A stretch of DNA of 58,092 bases from Alphaproteobacteria bacterium. Its GTDB lineage: Bacteria > Pseudomonadota > Alphaproteobacteria > Sphingomonadales > Emcibacteraceae. Of the stretch, positions 35,891-44,711 are shown one piece after another. Under the pieces are notes generated by a model that made no database searches, was not told where the DNA came from, and saw only the letters and a list, made by a program, of their open reading frames with translations. Positions within the stretch are counted from its first letter, which is position 1; each line of letters begins with the position of its first letter. The stretch lies in contig JAADFR010000004.1 of the NCBI GenBank assembly GCA_013152755.1, forward strand, positions 5,032-63,123. The letters are read 5' to 3'. The translations under genes were made by a program, and so were the position numbers.

Positions 35891-37255
35891 ATGGCCTATA
35901 GAAAATCGCTGATTTTTTCTTTGTTAGTCATCACCACCCTCCTTCTGTTCTATACAGAAGTCAAGGCGGATATGAGGCGCAATCCCACAGGTGTGAATGT
36001 TTCCACAACGCGTCCCACCTCACTCTCTATCCGCTTTGCTGATAATCAGGGGGCACAGTTCACAACAACAGAGGCCCTGTTCTGTATGAGGTTGCAATCA
36101 AATGGGGCTTGCGCGGCGGGGACTATTCTGGGCCGGTTGCCCGTTGTTTTTGACCGGGGGTCCACCAGCGTGGGTCGGTCAAATATCACTGATATTATGA
36201 CCATTCCTTTTTCCGTGGTCCGTACTGCTGTATCTCAGGCCCGTCAGGGCGCTTTCTCTGATTTCTTTTATGTGCGCCGGTTCAGCCCGGTGGGCAATGC
36301 AGACCTTGGGGCCGGACCGGGTGTTGATGTCTTTGTCAGTGTGACCTGTCGTCTGGCGGGGGGAACGTCACGCACGCCTCTGTCCTTTTCCAACGTCAAA
36401 ATCATGGGTTTGGATGATAATAATGCTACAGGGCAGAAGATCATCACCCTTGATCCTAAAAACCTGGAAACCGGGCGGGTCATTGCCAATCTTGAATATA
36501 CCGGACGGGGCCAATTGCAGGGCTGGTGGGAGGTTCGTCGTCCGGGAGATCCGGAAATAACCCCTCTGGATCTGTTGCCGGAAGCCTCTCTGACACAGGC
36601 GGAGCGGGCAAAACAGACCCGTTTTTTCCGGGTGAAGTATTTTAATATTACCCTGCCCAATACGGGGTCATACGACCTTGTTGGCCCGGCCTATAGCGAA
36701 TTGCCGGCGGACCTTGGCGGGGCCTATCGTTTGTTGCTGCGCCTGAAGGTGAGCCGTGACCGTGAGGCCCTGTCCAATCTGACCATTTTGCCTGCGGCTC
36801 CCGTGCCACCCGTAACGCCGCCGCCATCTTTGGGCGCTACCGGGGCCTCCAAGAAAATACGGGCAACAACCCCGGCGACCACTGAACCGCGTCTATCCTT
36901 TTCCGGGGGAGCTGCTGGTTTTCCCATTTTCCCTCTTGAATATAGGGTTCCGGCCAATCTGTCAGCATTCTCTGTGAAAGAACTTTCTGCCCGGTTGATG
37001 ACAGATGGGAAAGACTATAGTCTGACCTGGCGGCCCGTAGATGACAGCCGCCTTGTTGTTAAGCTGGTTCTATATACGCCGGAGGGCAGCCAAACCTATT
37101 ATTTGCCGGCCGCAAATCATATAAGCCATTTGCCGATGAGCTGGGCAAAGGGGGTGCCGCCAACAGGGGCAACTGTTACCCTGCTTGGGCCTGATAATGC
37201 TCAGATGGGTAAAGAAATACGGTTGGAGATCACGCCCTTAAAACCGGAAGAGTGA
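35891..37255 (+). CDS. Exported protein, partner of the outer-membrane barrel, unknown function
   Basis: A 454-aa protein with signal peptide MAYRKSLIFSLLVITTLLLFY cleaved near VKA-DM. The N-terminal half (about 27-170) is beta-rich with cysteines near 65, 73 and 156. A middle domain (about 180-290) and a Pro/Thr-rich linker (about 298-335) lead to a C-terminal beta-sandwich-like domain. The N-terminal half has a faint look of secreted pilus or coat subunits, but this is not strong enough to name. The GAAGGA ribosome site and 17-bp gap show cotranscription with the barrel. A terminator follows at 37309-37338. Confidence 0.78.
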   Translation: MAYRKSLIFSLLVITTLLLFYTEVKADMRRNPTGVNVSTTRPTSLSIRFADNQGAQFTTTEALFCMRLQSNGACAAGTILGRLPVVFDRGSTSVGRSNITDIMTIPFSVVRTAVSQARQGAFSDFFYVRRFSPVGNADLGAGPGVDVFVSVTCRLAGGTSRTPLSFSNVKIMGLDDNNATGQKIITLDPKNLETGRVIANLEYTGRGQLQGWWEVRRPGDPEITPLDLLPEASLTQAERAKQTRFFRVKYFNITLPNTGSYDLVGPAYSELPADLGGAYRLLLRLKVSRDREALSNLTILPAAPVPPVTPPPSLGATGASKKIRATTPATTEPRLSFSGGAAGFPIFPLEYRVPANLSAFSVKELSARLMTDGKDYSLTWRPVDDSRLVVKLVLYTPEGSQTYYLPAANHISHLPMSWAKGVPPTGATVTLLGPDNAQMGKEIRLEITPLKPEE

Positions 37256-37308
37256 ATAGGTCACTTTAGCGCTGATAGGTAATTTGTCTGTTGGGATCCC
37301 CAATGGAT

Positions 37309-37338
37309 AACGGGGCCTGCATATGTACAGGCCCCGTT
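37309..37338. terminator. Bidirectional intrinsic terminator
   Basis: A perfect 11-bp stem AACGGGGCCTG / CAGGCCCCGTT with an 8-nt loop lies between the barrel-partner gene (+) and PEP-CTERM gene 3 (-). Moderately T-rich tails flank both sides. Confidence 0.75.
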
Positions 37339-37360
37339 GATTTTCTACGAGACAGGTCGT

Positions 37361-38218
37361 TTATTTTTTGCGTCTACGCATCATCGTGCCAAACAGGCCA
37401 AGCCCGCCCAACAGAAGGCCAATGACCCCTGGTTCTGATACCGGAGTTGATTGACGCAGGCTTGTTGTTTGAGGTAAGCCACCACCAGCAGGTGTGCTGG
37501 GGTCACCGGTATTGGCCGGGAATTCAATCCATGAGGTCTGGAAAGGAGCCGCTACGGGAGACAGGCCCGCCGTAAAGCCAAATCCTGTCAGATTTCCACC
37601 TTCGTCGATACAAGGGGCCGTATTCAGGAAATCACACCCAGCTTGAATCTGTGGGTCAACATACCAATGTAAAACAAAGGTGTTACTGTCAAAGGGGTTG
37701 CTGTTGGCGCCGTAAATATTATCAAAAATAATATTCCAGGGGTCGGATGGGTTTTGCCATACAGCGATACCATCCCACCCTGTAGAAGAGTTGACGACAC
37801 CGACGGTTTCGATATTCCAGTTCCAGCCAGAAGGGGATGTTATACTTGTCAGATTAACCCCGCCCACTTCTGAAATAAAATTACCCTGGTTATCATAATC
37901 GCCGAAAATAGGGATTTCCCAGTCACGAATGATGAACTGACTTCCTCTTATGGGGCCTGCATCAGTAAACTGAGCCTCTATATTTGGGGAAAGGGATAGG
38001 TTGCATACGCGATATGCGTAATCAAAGCCACCAGCGCCATTGGCTGTTACAACATCGGTAACGGCAGAATTTTGACCGACCAATTGGGTTGTTGGGCATG
38101 CTGTTGGGCTTGGGGCTATAGTGATGGCATAAGCGTGTGATGATGTTGCCATGCCAAGAACAAGAGATGTCCCCATTATTGCGGCAACAGAAATTGTGGA
38201 GAGGTATTTTTTCTTCAT
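37361..38218 (-). CDS. PEP-CTERM-type sorting domain protein 3 (SEP variant)
   Basis: A 285-aa exported protein with signal peptide MKKKYLSTISVAAIMGTSLVL cleaved near SHA-YA. The body is unrecognised, with several cysteines. The C-terminal sorting signal is VSEPGVIGLLLGGLGLFG followed by MMRRRKK, so the first Pro of PEP is replaced by Ser. Such SEP variants occur in the family and may still be processed. ATG 38218 has AGGAAG upstream. A sigma-54 promoter (38294-38309) and an activator element (38385-38401) precede it. Confidence 0.88.
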   Translation of the reverse strand: MKKKYLSTISVAAIMGTSLVLGMATSSHAYAITIAPSPTACPTTQLVGQNSAVTDVVTANGAGGFDYAYRVCNLSLSPNIEAQFTDAGPIRGSQFIIRDWEIPIFGDYDNQGNFISEVGGVNLTSITSPSGWNWNIETVGVVNSSTGWDGIAVWQNPSDPWNIIFDNIYGANSNPFDSNTFVLHWYVDPQIQAGCDFLNTAPCIDEGGNLTGFGFTAGLSPVAAPFQTSWIEFPANTGDPSTPAGGGLPQTTSLRQSTPVSEPGVIGLLLGGLGLFGTMMRRRKK

Positions 38219-38293
38219 TTTCTTCCTAACAAATTTATTTATTTATGAGAATGTGTAAATTATTACTTTCTGTACATTCAACTTTGTGAAGAA

Positions 38294-38309
38294 TGCAATT
38301 TTGGGGCCA
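38294..38309 (-). promoter_or_regulatory. Sigma-54 promoter of PEP-CTERM gene 3
   Basis: The minus strand reads TGGCCCCAAAATTGCA, with GG and GC 10 bp apart, matching TGGC-N8-TTGCA. The start of transcription would be near 38283, with a leader of about 65 nt. Confidence 0.82.
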
Positions 38310-38384
38310 AGAGTTATATATCACATTTTATTGTTTTATTTCATGTAGTTGGGTAAAAATCAGAAATACTCTACAATGACAAAC

Positions 38385-38401
38385 TGTAAAGAATCCTGAC
38401 A
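38385..38401 (+). promoter_or_regulatory. Upstream activator element of PEP-CTERM gene 3
   Basis: TGTAAAGAATCCTGACA is an imperfect dyad (TGTAA-N7-TGACA) that matches the arm of the palindrome at 1865-1901 in 16 of 17 positions. It lies 75 bp upstream of the sigma-54 promoter of the minus-strand gene. It is also about 180 bp upstream of the acyltransferase operon on the plus strand, but no -24/-12 promoter was found there. In the rest of the gap 38219-38582 I see only a 14-bp dyad, GCCAAT-TC-ATTGGC, at 38462-38475. Confidence 0.65.
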
Positions 38402-38582
38402 GTTTTTAAGGTTATCTCATATATTTTTTACACTTTAGTAGATTTTGCGGTGTGCAAACTCGCCAATTCATTGGCTCTCTGTTCGTATTCTTAACTAAAA
38501 CGGGGAATTACTGTTTATCGTCTCTGTTAAACTATTCCTTAACGGTGTTAGGTATAGAATCATGTGGTAATTATTATTTAAT

Positions 38583-39407
38583 ATGCAGAGATCAGGCATT
38601 TATATGAAGAATCAGCTTTCAAAGCAGAAAAATTGTGATACACAGCCCGGCGGGGACGTGCAGCTGGTAACCGATTATAATATGCTATTTGATGTCATTG
38701 CCGCAGATACACCGGCCCTCCTTGAGGAGTGCTTTAAACTGCGCTATCAGGTTTATTGCCTGGAAACTGAATTTGAAGATAAAAATCAATTTGTGAATTG
38801 TCTGGAGAGGGATGTCTATGATGACAGATCCGTTTCTAGTTTGCTCATCCATAAAAGTACCGGAATGGTGGCTGGAACGGTCAGGCTGATATTGCCGCCA
38901 AGTGAGGCTCTGCCGGACCCTCTGCCGGTTTTTAATATATCTTCTGATTTAGCCGGGTTGAGCGAACAGGTCATTCCACGGCAGACAACGGCCGAGATTT
39001 CCCGGTTTTCCATTTCAAAGAAATTCCGTCAACGGCATTATGATACGCATATTCCGGGCCTTGAGGAAAATATTGGTGGTGTGAACAACGCGAACAGGGT
39101 CATACCCCACATCACACTCGGGCTTATGAAAGCCATTGTCAGAATGAGCGTTGAAAATAATATTTCGCACTGGTCGGTTGTTATTGAACCAACATTACAG
39201 CGTCTGCTGAGAAAGCTTGGTATTTATTTTATTCCCGTTGGTAAGATGGTAGAATATCATGGCAGGCGCAGAACATTATATAATGAAATTAGTGTCCTGC
39301 TTGATAGAATGTATGAGACACATTATGAAATTTGGTCGGTTGTAACAGATTACGGCCAATTGTGGTCTTATCATGGGACATATGAGAGCAAAGAAGTTTA
39401 TAAATAA
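38583..39407 (+). CDS. PEP-CTERM/exosortase system-associated acyltransferase
   Basis: A 274-aa protein of the exosortase-associated acyltransferase family, a GNAT-like fold related to autoinducer synthases. Recognisable segments are LRYQVYCLETEFED (about 52-65), CLERDVYDDRSVSSLLIHKSTGMVAGTVRLILP (about 72-105, quoted in parts by the family) and EISRFSISKKFR (about 138-149). The substrate is not known. ATG 38604 is an alternative start with AGG upstream. It precedes the TPR lipoprotein and the E1/nitroreductase gene on the same strand. Confidence 0.88.
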   Translation: MQRSGIYMKNQLSKQKNCDTQPGGDVQLVTDYNMLFDVIAADTPALLEECFKLRYQVYCLETEFEDKNQFVNCLERDVYDDRSVSSLLIHKSTGMVAGTVRLILPPSEALPDPLPVFNISSDLAGLSEQVIPRQTTAEISRFSISKKFRQRHYDTHIPGLEENIGGVNNANRVIPHITLGLMKAIVRMSVENNISHWSVVIEPTLQRLLRKLGIYFIPVGKMVEYHGRRRTLYNEISVLLDRMYETHYEIWSVVTDYGQLWSYHGTYESKEVYK

Positions 39408-39491
39408 ATGATAATAAAACTATCATGTCAAAATTTGAATTAGCATGATATTATAAACCTGTTGACCTAAACAGTCTGAAGCGAGGAGATT

Positions 39492-42317
39492 ATGGTGTTA
39501 ACCCAATCCGTTATCAAAATTTTATCAGGAGCCAGAAAGACCGGTACAGGGCTTTTAATGGTCATTATGGCAACGTTGTTATTGTCTGCTTGTGGCGGGG
39601 AGGATTCGGTTAGTCTGGAAGACCGTATGCAACGTGCCCTTGACGGGCAGTCGGACGGCGATCTTAAAACCGCTGTTATTGAGTTGAAAAACGCACTCGT
39701 TACCTACCCGGACAGTCAGGATGCCCGGATTTTACTGGGGCGAATTTACCTTGAACTTGGTATGGGCGCGGCGGCAGAAAAGGAAATTTCAAAAGCGGAA
39801 GAATTAGGTGCTGATGAAAATATGGTCATCCTGCCGCTGGCGGAAAGTTGGCTATTACAGTATAAATTAGATGAAATTATCGAGAGACTTTCCTATGAAC
39901 CAGACAGTGTAACGGCTGTTTCTTTGGGGAAACGTTATTTTCTGGGGGCGGCGTATCTCGGCAAGGGAGAGATCAAAAAGGCAGAGGGGTATTTTGATGA
40001 GGTTCTTCAGGCGACGCCCGGCAATATGAAAGCCCTTGTGGGCAAGGCACGCATCAGTTTTATTCGGAAAGACATTGAAAATACGGATAAATATATTGCC
40101 CTTGCGGAGGCTATTTTACCAAATAATCAAGAACTTTTGCAATTGAAAGCAAGCCGTAGCTGGACGGCGGGAGATTTTGAGGCGGTCGAGGGGTATTATC
40201 GCAAGCTGGTTGAATATTATCCCAGCTATAACATTAACGAGGTATATCTGGCATGGGTGGAGCTGATAAACGGTAAAGCCGATGAGGCCGGACCACGCCT
40301 TGCAAAACTCAGAAAAATAGCGCCTGAGTATAGTCTGGTCAATTTTGTTTCTGCCTTACATGCCATCATAGAAAAGGATTACTCTGGCGCAAAGGAATAT
40401 GCAGAAAAGGTATTATCAAGGGTTCCGGGTGATTATAGAACGAAATTCATTGGGGCGACAGCAACATATGCTCTTGGTGAATATGAGCAGAGCTATGCCT
40501 ATATCCAGCAATATCTGGAGGTTGTACCGGATGATGAGCGGGCAAAGGAACTTCTGGTACAGCTGCAAGTTCGAATGAACAAAAATGAAGAGGCCTATGC
40601 AACCCTGAAAGACCTTAGCGATCAAGCTGAGAAAAAAGAGAAGTTTCTCAATATTCTAGCAAGTTATGAGTTGCAAAAAGGTGATATTGAGCAGGCCCGG
40701 CAACACCTGGAACAGTCTTTGGATGAAAACCCGGATCAGGTGAAAAGCCGTCAGAAACTCGCTTATATGAAAATAGCAGATGGGGAGGTTGATGAAGGTC
40801 TGGAAGAGATGGAGCGCGCCCTTGAAGGGATTTCCAGTAAATATAAGCGTAAATTTGAACAGGCTAAAACATTAATTATTGTACAAAAATATACAGAAGC
40901 CATGAAAGTTTGTCAGGAACTGAAAAAGATTGATTCTGAAAATATTAAGGGGATTTTATGTGAGGCTAGGGTTTTGTATAAAAAGGGTGACGAACAAAAA
41001 TCTTTACCTGTTTTGGCCAAAATTCTGGAGAAGGATGCGGGAAACCCTGATGCGTCACGTATGATAACGGCAATTTACCTGAGAAATGATGAGTTTGATA
41101 AAGCGCAAGCGGTTCAGGTTCAATATTTAAAAACTCATCCGAAAGATGCAAGGTCGGTTTTTGGTATGTATATGCTAAAAATGAAGACGGGAGCAAAGGT
41201 AGAAGCTATTGAATATTTGAAAAAATCCGTGGAATTGGCCCCAAATGCGCGTAAGCCGATTCTGGAATTAGCACGTTATTATTTAATTTCAAAAGAGCCG
41301 GAAAAGGCTCTTGAGGTAAGTGACAGGCTTATCAAGCTAGCGCCTAATGCACAAGGGTTGCTTGAAGTCAGAGGCAAAGCTCAAATGGCACTGAAGCGGT
41401 TTGTGGAGGCTGCGCGGTCATTTGAAAAACTTGCAAAAATGAATCCGGGTAACATCGCCGCACTGTATCTTCTTGCCGCTGCTCACGATGGGGGTGGTGA
41501 TTATAGGAAATTGGAGCAAGTGGTTCAGGAGATATTATCTATAAAGCCAAATGATACAAAGGCCCGAATTTTTCTGGCAAAGGCTGAGGCTTCAAAGGGA
41601 AATTGGCAAAAGGCAGATGACATTCTGTCAAAAATCAAGGGTAATTATAAAAATAATGCGGAATATTTTTCACTCAGAGGCCGGATAAATATCGTTAAAA
41701 AAGATTATGACAAGGCGCTCGGTTTCTTTAAGAAAAGTTTTCAGACAGGCAAGAGCACAGCAACATTAATACAGCTTGCAACAGCCTATCGTCTTTCTGG
41801 CAATATGACAGCTGCCATTGACTTGTTGGCGGATTGGCACCAGAAATACCCGGTTGATATGTTTGTTGTTCCGCTACTGGGGGATTATTATCTTAAAGGT
41901 GGTTCCTATGAAAAAGCTATCGAAATATATACTCTGATTCTGGAGAAACAGCCTGATCAACCTGCGGTGCTGAATAATATGGCATGGGCACTCTACAAGT
42001 TGGATAGGAAAGACGAGGCTCTGTCTGCGATCCGCAAGGCGCGTGAGATCAAGCTGGATGTTGCGGAATTCTTTGATACGGAAGCTGAAATTCTTTTATC
42101 GCAGGGGAAAGTCAAAGAGGCCATCCGGCAATATAGAAAGGCCACGGATAAGGCGCCAAGTGACCTGAAATACCAATACCACCTTACTCTGGCTTTGGTT
42201 AAAGCGGGGCAACAGGAAGAAGCCATTGGTCTGTTAAAAGATTTGAAGGCGGATGGTCGTTTATTTGAGGGACAGAAAGAAGCCTTTGACCTTTTGGATC
42301 AGCTTCAAGCAGAGTGA
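39492..42317 (+). CDS. prsT: PEP-CTERM system TPR-repeat lipoprotein (PrsT-like)
   Basis: A 941-aa lipoprotein, close to the usual size of this family. The lipobox LLSAC places the lipidated Cys at 34. The rest is nearly continuous TPR repeats (for example DARILLGRIYLELGMGAAAEKEI, and the last units near 830-930), so it is probably a periplasmic scaffold attached to a membrane. GAGGAG lies just before the ATG; GTG 39495 is an alternative with better spacing. In other proteobacteria this family is linked to PEP-CTERM and exopolysaccharide loci, often beside prsK and prsR, which are not here. The E1-like gene follows by 6 bp. Confidence 0.9.
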   Translation: MVLTQSVIKILSGARKTGTGLLMVIMATLLLSACGGEDSVSLEDRMQRALDGQSDGDLKTAVIELKNALVTYPDSQDARILLGRIYLELGMGAAAEKEISKAEELGADENMVILPLAESWLLQYKLDEIIERLSYEPDSVTAVSLGKRYFLGAAYLGKGEIKKAEGYFDEVLQATPGNMKALVGKARISFIRKDIENTDKYIALAEAILPNNQELLQLKASRSWTAGDFEAVEGYYRKLVEYYPSYNINEVYLAWVELINGKADEAGPRLAKLRKIAPEYSLVNFVSALHAIIEKDYSGAKEYAEKVLSRVPGDYRTKFIGATATYALGEYEQSYAYIQQYLEVVPDDERAKELLVQLQVRMNKNEEAYATLKDLSDQAEKKEKFLNILASYELQKGDIEQARQHLEQSLDENPDQVKSRQKLAYMKIADGEVDEGLEEMERALEGISSKYKRKFEQAKTLIIVQKYTEAMKVCQELKKIDSENIKGILCEARVLYKKGDEQKSLPVLAKILEKDAGNPDASRMITAIYLRNDEFDKAQAVQVQYLKTHPKDARSVFGMYMLKMKTGAKVEAIEYLKKSVELAPNARKPILELARYYLISKEPEKALEVSDRLIKLAPNAQGLLEVRGKAQMALKRFVEAARSFEKLAKMNPGNIAALYLLAAAHDGGGDYRKLEQVVQEILSIKPNDTKARIFLAKAEASKGNWQKADDILSKIKGNYKNNAEYFSLRGRINIVKKDYDKALGFFKKSFQTGKSTATLIQLATAYRLSGNMTAAIDLLADWHQKYPVDMFVVPLLGDYYLKGGSYEKAIEIYTLILEKQPDQPAVLNNMAWALYKLDRKDEALSAIRKAREIKLDVAEFFDTEAEILLSQGKVKEAIRQYRKATDKAPSDLKYQYHLTLALVKAGQQEEAIGLLKDLKADGRLFEGQKEAFDLLDQLQAE

Positions 42318-42323
42318 TGAGTT

Positions 42324-44303
42324 ATGACCCCTCCGGACTTTTCCCATGCAGAGGCCTTTGCCCGGAATTTGGGCTGGCTGACGCAGGGCGAACTTCTATC
42401 TCTTCGCCATAAAAGGGTAGCCATTCCCGGCATGGGCGGGGTTGGGAGTGCTTATCTTCTGGCTTTGGTGCGGCTTGGCGTGTCAAAATTTCATATTTCG
42501 GATATGGATATTTTTGAACAGGCTAATTTCAACCGTCAGGTGGGGGCTTTCATGTCCACGGTGGGACGGCCAAAAGTAGAGGTCATGGCGGAAATGGCCG
42601 CCGATATTAACCCGGAAATAGATATCAAGTCTTTTGGTGATGGTATATCCAAAGACAATATCGACGCCTTTCTGGAGGGTGTGGATATATTGGTTGATGG
42701 CTTTGATTTCTTTGCCCTTGATATTCGCCGCGATGTTTTTAAACGCTGTCATGAGCTGTCAATCCCGGCCATTACCTGTGCGCCGGTGGGCATGGGGGCT
42801 GCGTTATTGTCTTTCATGCCGGGGAAAATGAGTTTCGAGGACTATTTCAGAATTACGGATCAGGACAGTGAAGAAGACAAATATATTAAATTTCTGATCG
42901 GTCTGACACCGCGTCCGGCCCATCGGGGGTATCTGGTGGATCCGTCATATGTGGATATGAAAAACCATAAAGTCCCCTCGACCCCAATCGGCATACAATT
43001 ATGCACGGGCCTTATTGTGACAGAGGTTCTGAAGGTTCTTCTGGAGCGGGGCGGTGTCAAGGCCGCGCCTCATTACCAGCTTTATGATGCTTACCGGGGT
43101 ATCCTCAGGAAAGGCTATATTCCGTATGGCAATGGCAATCCGCTTCAACGGCTTAAATATTTCTTTGGCCGGATGCTGTATGCCAAAATGTCAGAAACCG
43201 CGACGCAACAAGAGGACGCGCCGCTGTCATCCGTCATGGAACAGATCATTGATCAGGCCCGTTGGGCACCTAGCGGGGATAATACACAGCCCTGGCAGTT
43301 TGAGATCAAAAGTGAGCGGAAGATCATCGTCCATATCCCGGAGATCGAACAGGATAATCTTTATGAGTTTGATCATGGTAGGCCCACTTACCTGGCCGTC
43401 GGCATGATGATGGAAACCCTGCGGATGGCGGCCTCCTCTCATGGCCTTGCTCTGCGTTGGGCATTAGCGAAAGATGCTGTGTGGGATGGCCGGGCGCAGG
43501 AGATAACGGTAAATTTCAGGAAGCTCAAGAAAACCGTTTCGGATGATCTTCTGGATTATGTACCGTTGCGCTCTGTGAATAGATTTTCCTATCAGACAAA
43601 GGCTCTGCCGGATCGGGCCAAAAAGCTGCTTTCAGATGAAATAGACGAATTATTTGATATTCAATGGTTTGAAAGTCCGGTTGAGCGGCGGCGTTTCTCC
43701 CGCCTCAATGCGGCGGCAACGGATATTCGGCTTCGTCTTGAAAAATGCTTCAAAGTACACAAAAAAATCATCGACTGGACGGCGGGCAACAGCCGGGAAG
43801 GCGTACCGGCGGGGGCCGTGGGCATGGACAAGGTCAGCCTATTGCTCATGAAGCAGGCCATGAAAAGCTGGTCCCGTATGGATTTTATGAATAAGTATAT
43901 GGGCGGCACCCTGCTTGCTCAATTACAGATGGATATTCTGCCGGGCCATAAATGCGCGGGCCATTTTGCGCTGCTCTGGAAAGATGGGGGCAAGAAAGAC
44001 CTTGCCCATATAATGCAGGCTGGGGAGAAATTACAGCGTTTCTGGCTTCAGGCCACCAAACAGGGGTTGGTGATGCAACCGTCCATGGCGACCATTTGTT
44101 TCAGCTATTACGCGGAACAGGGCATCGACTTTTCCGAGGGTAATCTTACCCTTGCCAATAAGGCAACCCGGCTTGGTAATGATTTTGACACCTTGCTGGG
44201 CGGACGTCTGTCAGATGTGGTTTTTTCCGGCAGAATAGGCTATCCGGGCAAGATGCGAACACCTGAACGGTCGATCAGGAAGAAACTTCAGGATTTGTTA
44301 TAA
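42324..44303 (+). CDS. ThiF/E1-like adenylyltransferase fused to a nitroreductase domain
   Basis: A 659-aa two-domain enzyme. Residues about 10-270 form an E1/ThiF fold with the nucleotide loop GMGGVGS (36-42), the NFNRQ arginine motif and a Cys in ITCAPVG; the zinc CxxC pairs of MoeB/ThiF are not evident. Residues about 300-650 form a nitroreductase-like flavin domain with ARWAPSGDNTQPWQF. The architecture resembles the Rv1355c-type family. It starts 6 bp after the TPR lipoprotein gene and is surely cotranscribed with it. An adenylated and redox-tailored small molecule or peptide product is plausible (inference). It overlaps the convergent CoA-binding gene by 6 bp. Confidence 0.88.
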   Translation: MTPPDFSHAEAFARNLGWLTQGELLSLRHKRVAIPGMGGVGSAYLLALVRLGVSKFHISDMDIFEQANFNRQVGAFMSTVGRPKVEVMAEMAADINPEIDIKSFGDGISKDNIDAFLEGVDILVDGFDFFALDIRRDVFKRCHELSIPAITCAPVGMGAALLSFMPGKMSFEDYFRITDQDSEEDKYIKFLIGLTPRPAHRGYLVDPSYVDMKNHKVPSTPIGIQLCTGLIVTEVLKVLLERGGVKAAPHYQLYDAYRGILRKGYIPYGNGNPLQRLKYFFGRMLYAKMSETATQQEDAPLSSVMEQIIDQARWAPSGDNTQPWQFEIKSERKIIVHIPEIEQDNLYEFDHGRPTYLAVGMMMETLRMAASSHGLALRWALAKDAVWDGRAQEITVNFRKLKKTVSDDLLDYVPLRSVNRFSYQTKALPDRAKKLLSDEIDELFDIQWFESPVERRRFSRLNAAATDIRLRLEKCFKVHKKIIDWTAGNSREGVPAGAVGMDKVSLLLMKQAMKSWSRMDFMNKYMGGTLLAQLQMDILPGHKCAGHFALLWKDGGKKDLAHIMQAGEKLQRFWLQATKQGLVMQPSMATICFSYYAEQGIDFSEGNLTLANKATRLGNDFDTLLGGRLSDVVFSGRIGYPGKMRTPERSIRKKLQDLL

Positions 44304-44711
44304 ATCTATCGCCAACCGGGGGATTTCGATTGCGGGACAGCGGTCCATGACCACTTTCAGGCCTGCGTGTTTTGCGGTTTCTGCGGCGTCCTTGTTTATG
44401 ACTCCCAATTGCATCCAGACCACTTTGGCGGTTTTTTCAATGGCCTCTTTAACAACTGGCCCCACTTTGTCGGATGCCCGGAAAATATCGACCATATCAA
44501 TTGGCCCCGGAATATCAGACAGGCTTGCATAGACCTGTCGCCCCAACAGCTCTGATCCTGCAAGGCCCGGATTTACCGGGTAGAGGTCATACCCCTGATC
44601 AATCAGGAATTTCATCACCCGGTAAGACGGCCGTTCCGGCTTCTTGCTGGCCCCCACAAGGGCGATGGATTTTACCGAGGTCAGAATATCCTTGATTTCA
44701 GCATCATTCAT
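44298..44711 (-). CDS. CoA-binding domain protein (YccU family)
   Basis: A 137-aa single Rossmann-domain protein of the CoA-binding family related to succinyl-CoA synthetase alpha: IALVGASKKPERPSYRV near the start and YPVNPG near residue 50. The physiological role of these small proteins is unclear. Its start overlaps the apbC stop (ATGA), so it is the second gene of that operon. Confidence 0.93.
   Translation of the reverse strand: MNDAEIKDILTSVKSIALVGASKKPERPSYRVMKFLIDQGYDLYPVNPGLAGSELLGRQVYASLSDIPGPIDMVDIFRASDKVGPVVKEAIEKTAKVVWMQLGVINKDAAETAKHAGLKVVMDRCPAIEIPRLAIDL

Noticed and set aside
38402-38582. Sigma-54 promoter for the acyltransferase operon
   Set aside because: No GG-N10-GC pair with TGGC/TTGC context was found on the plus strand.
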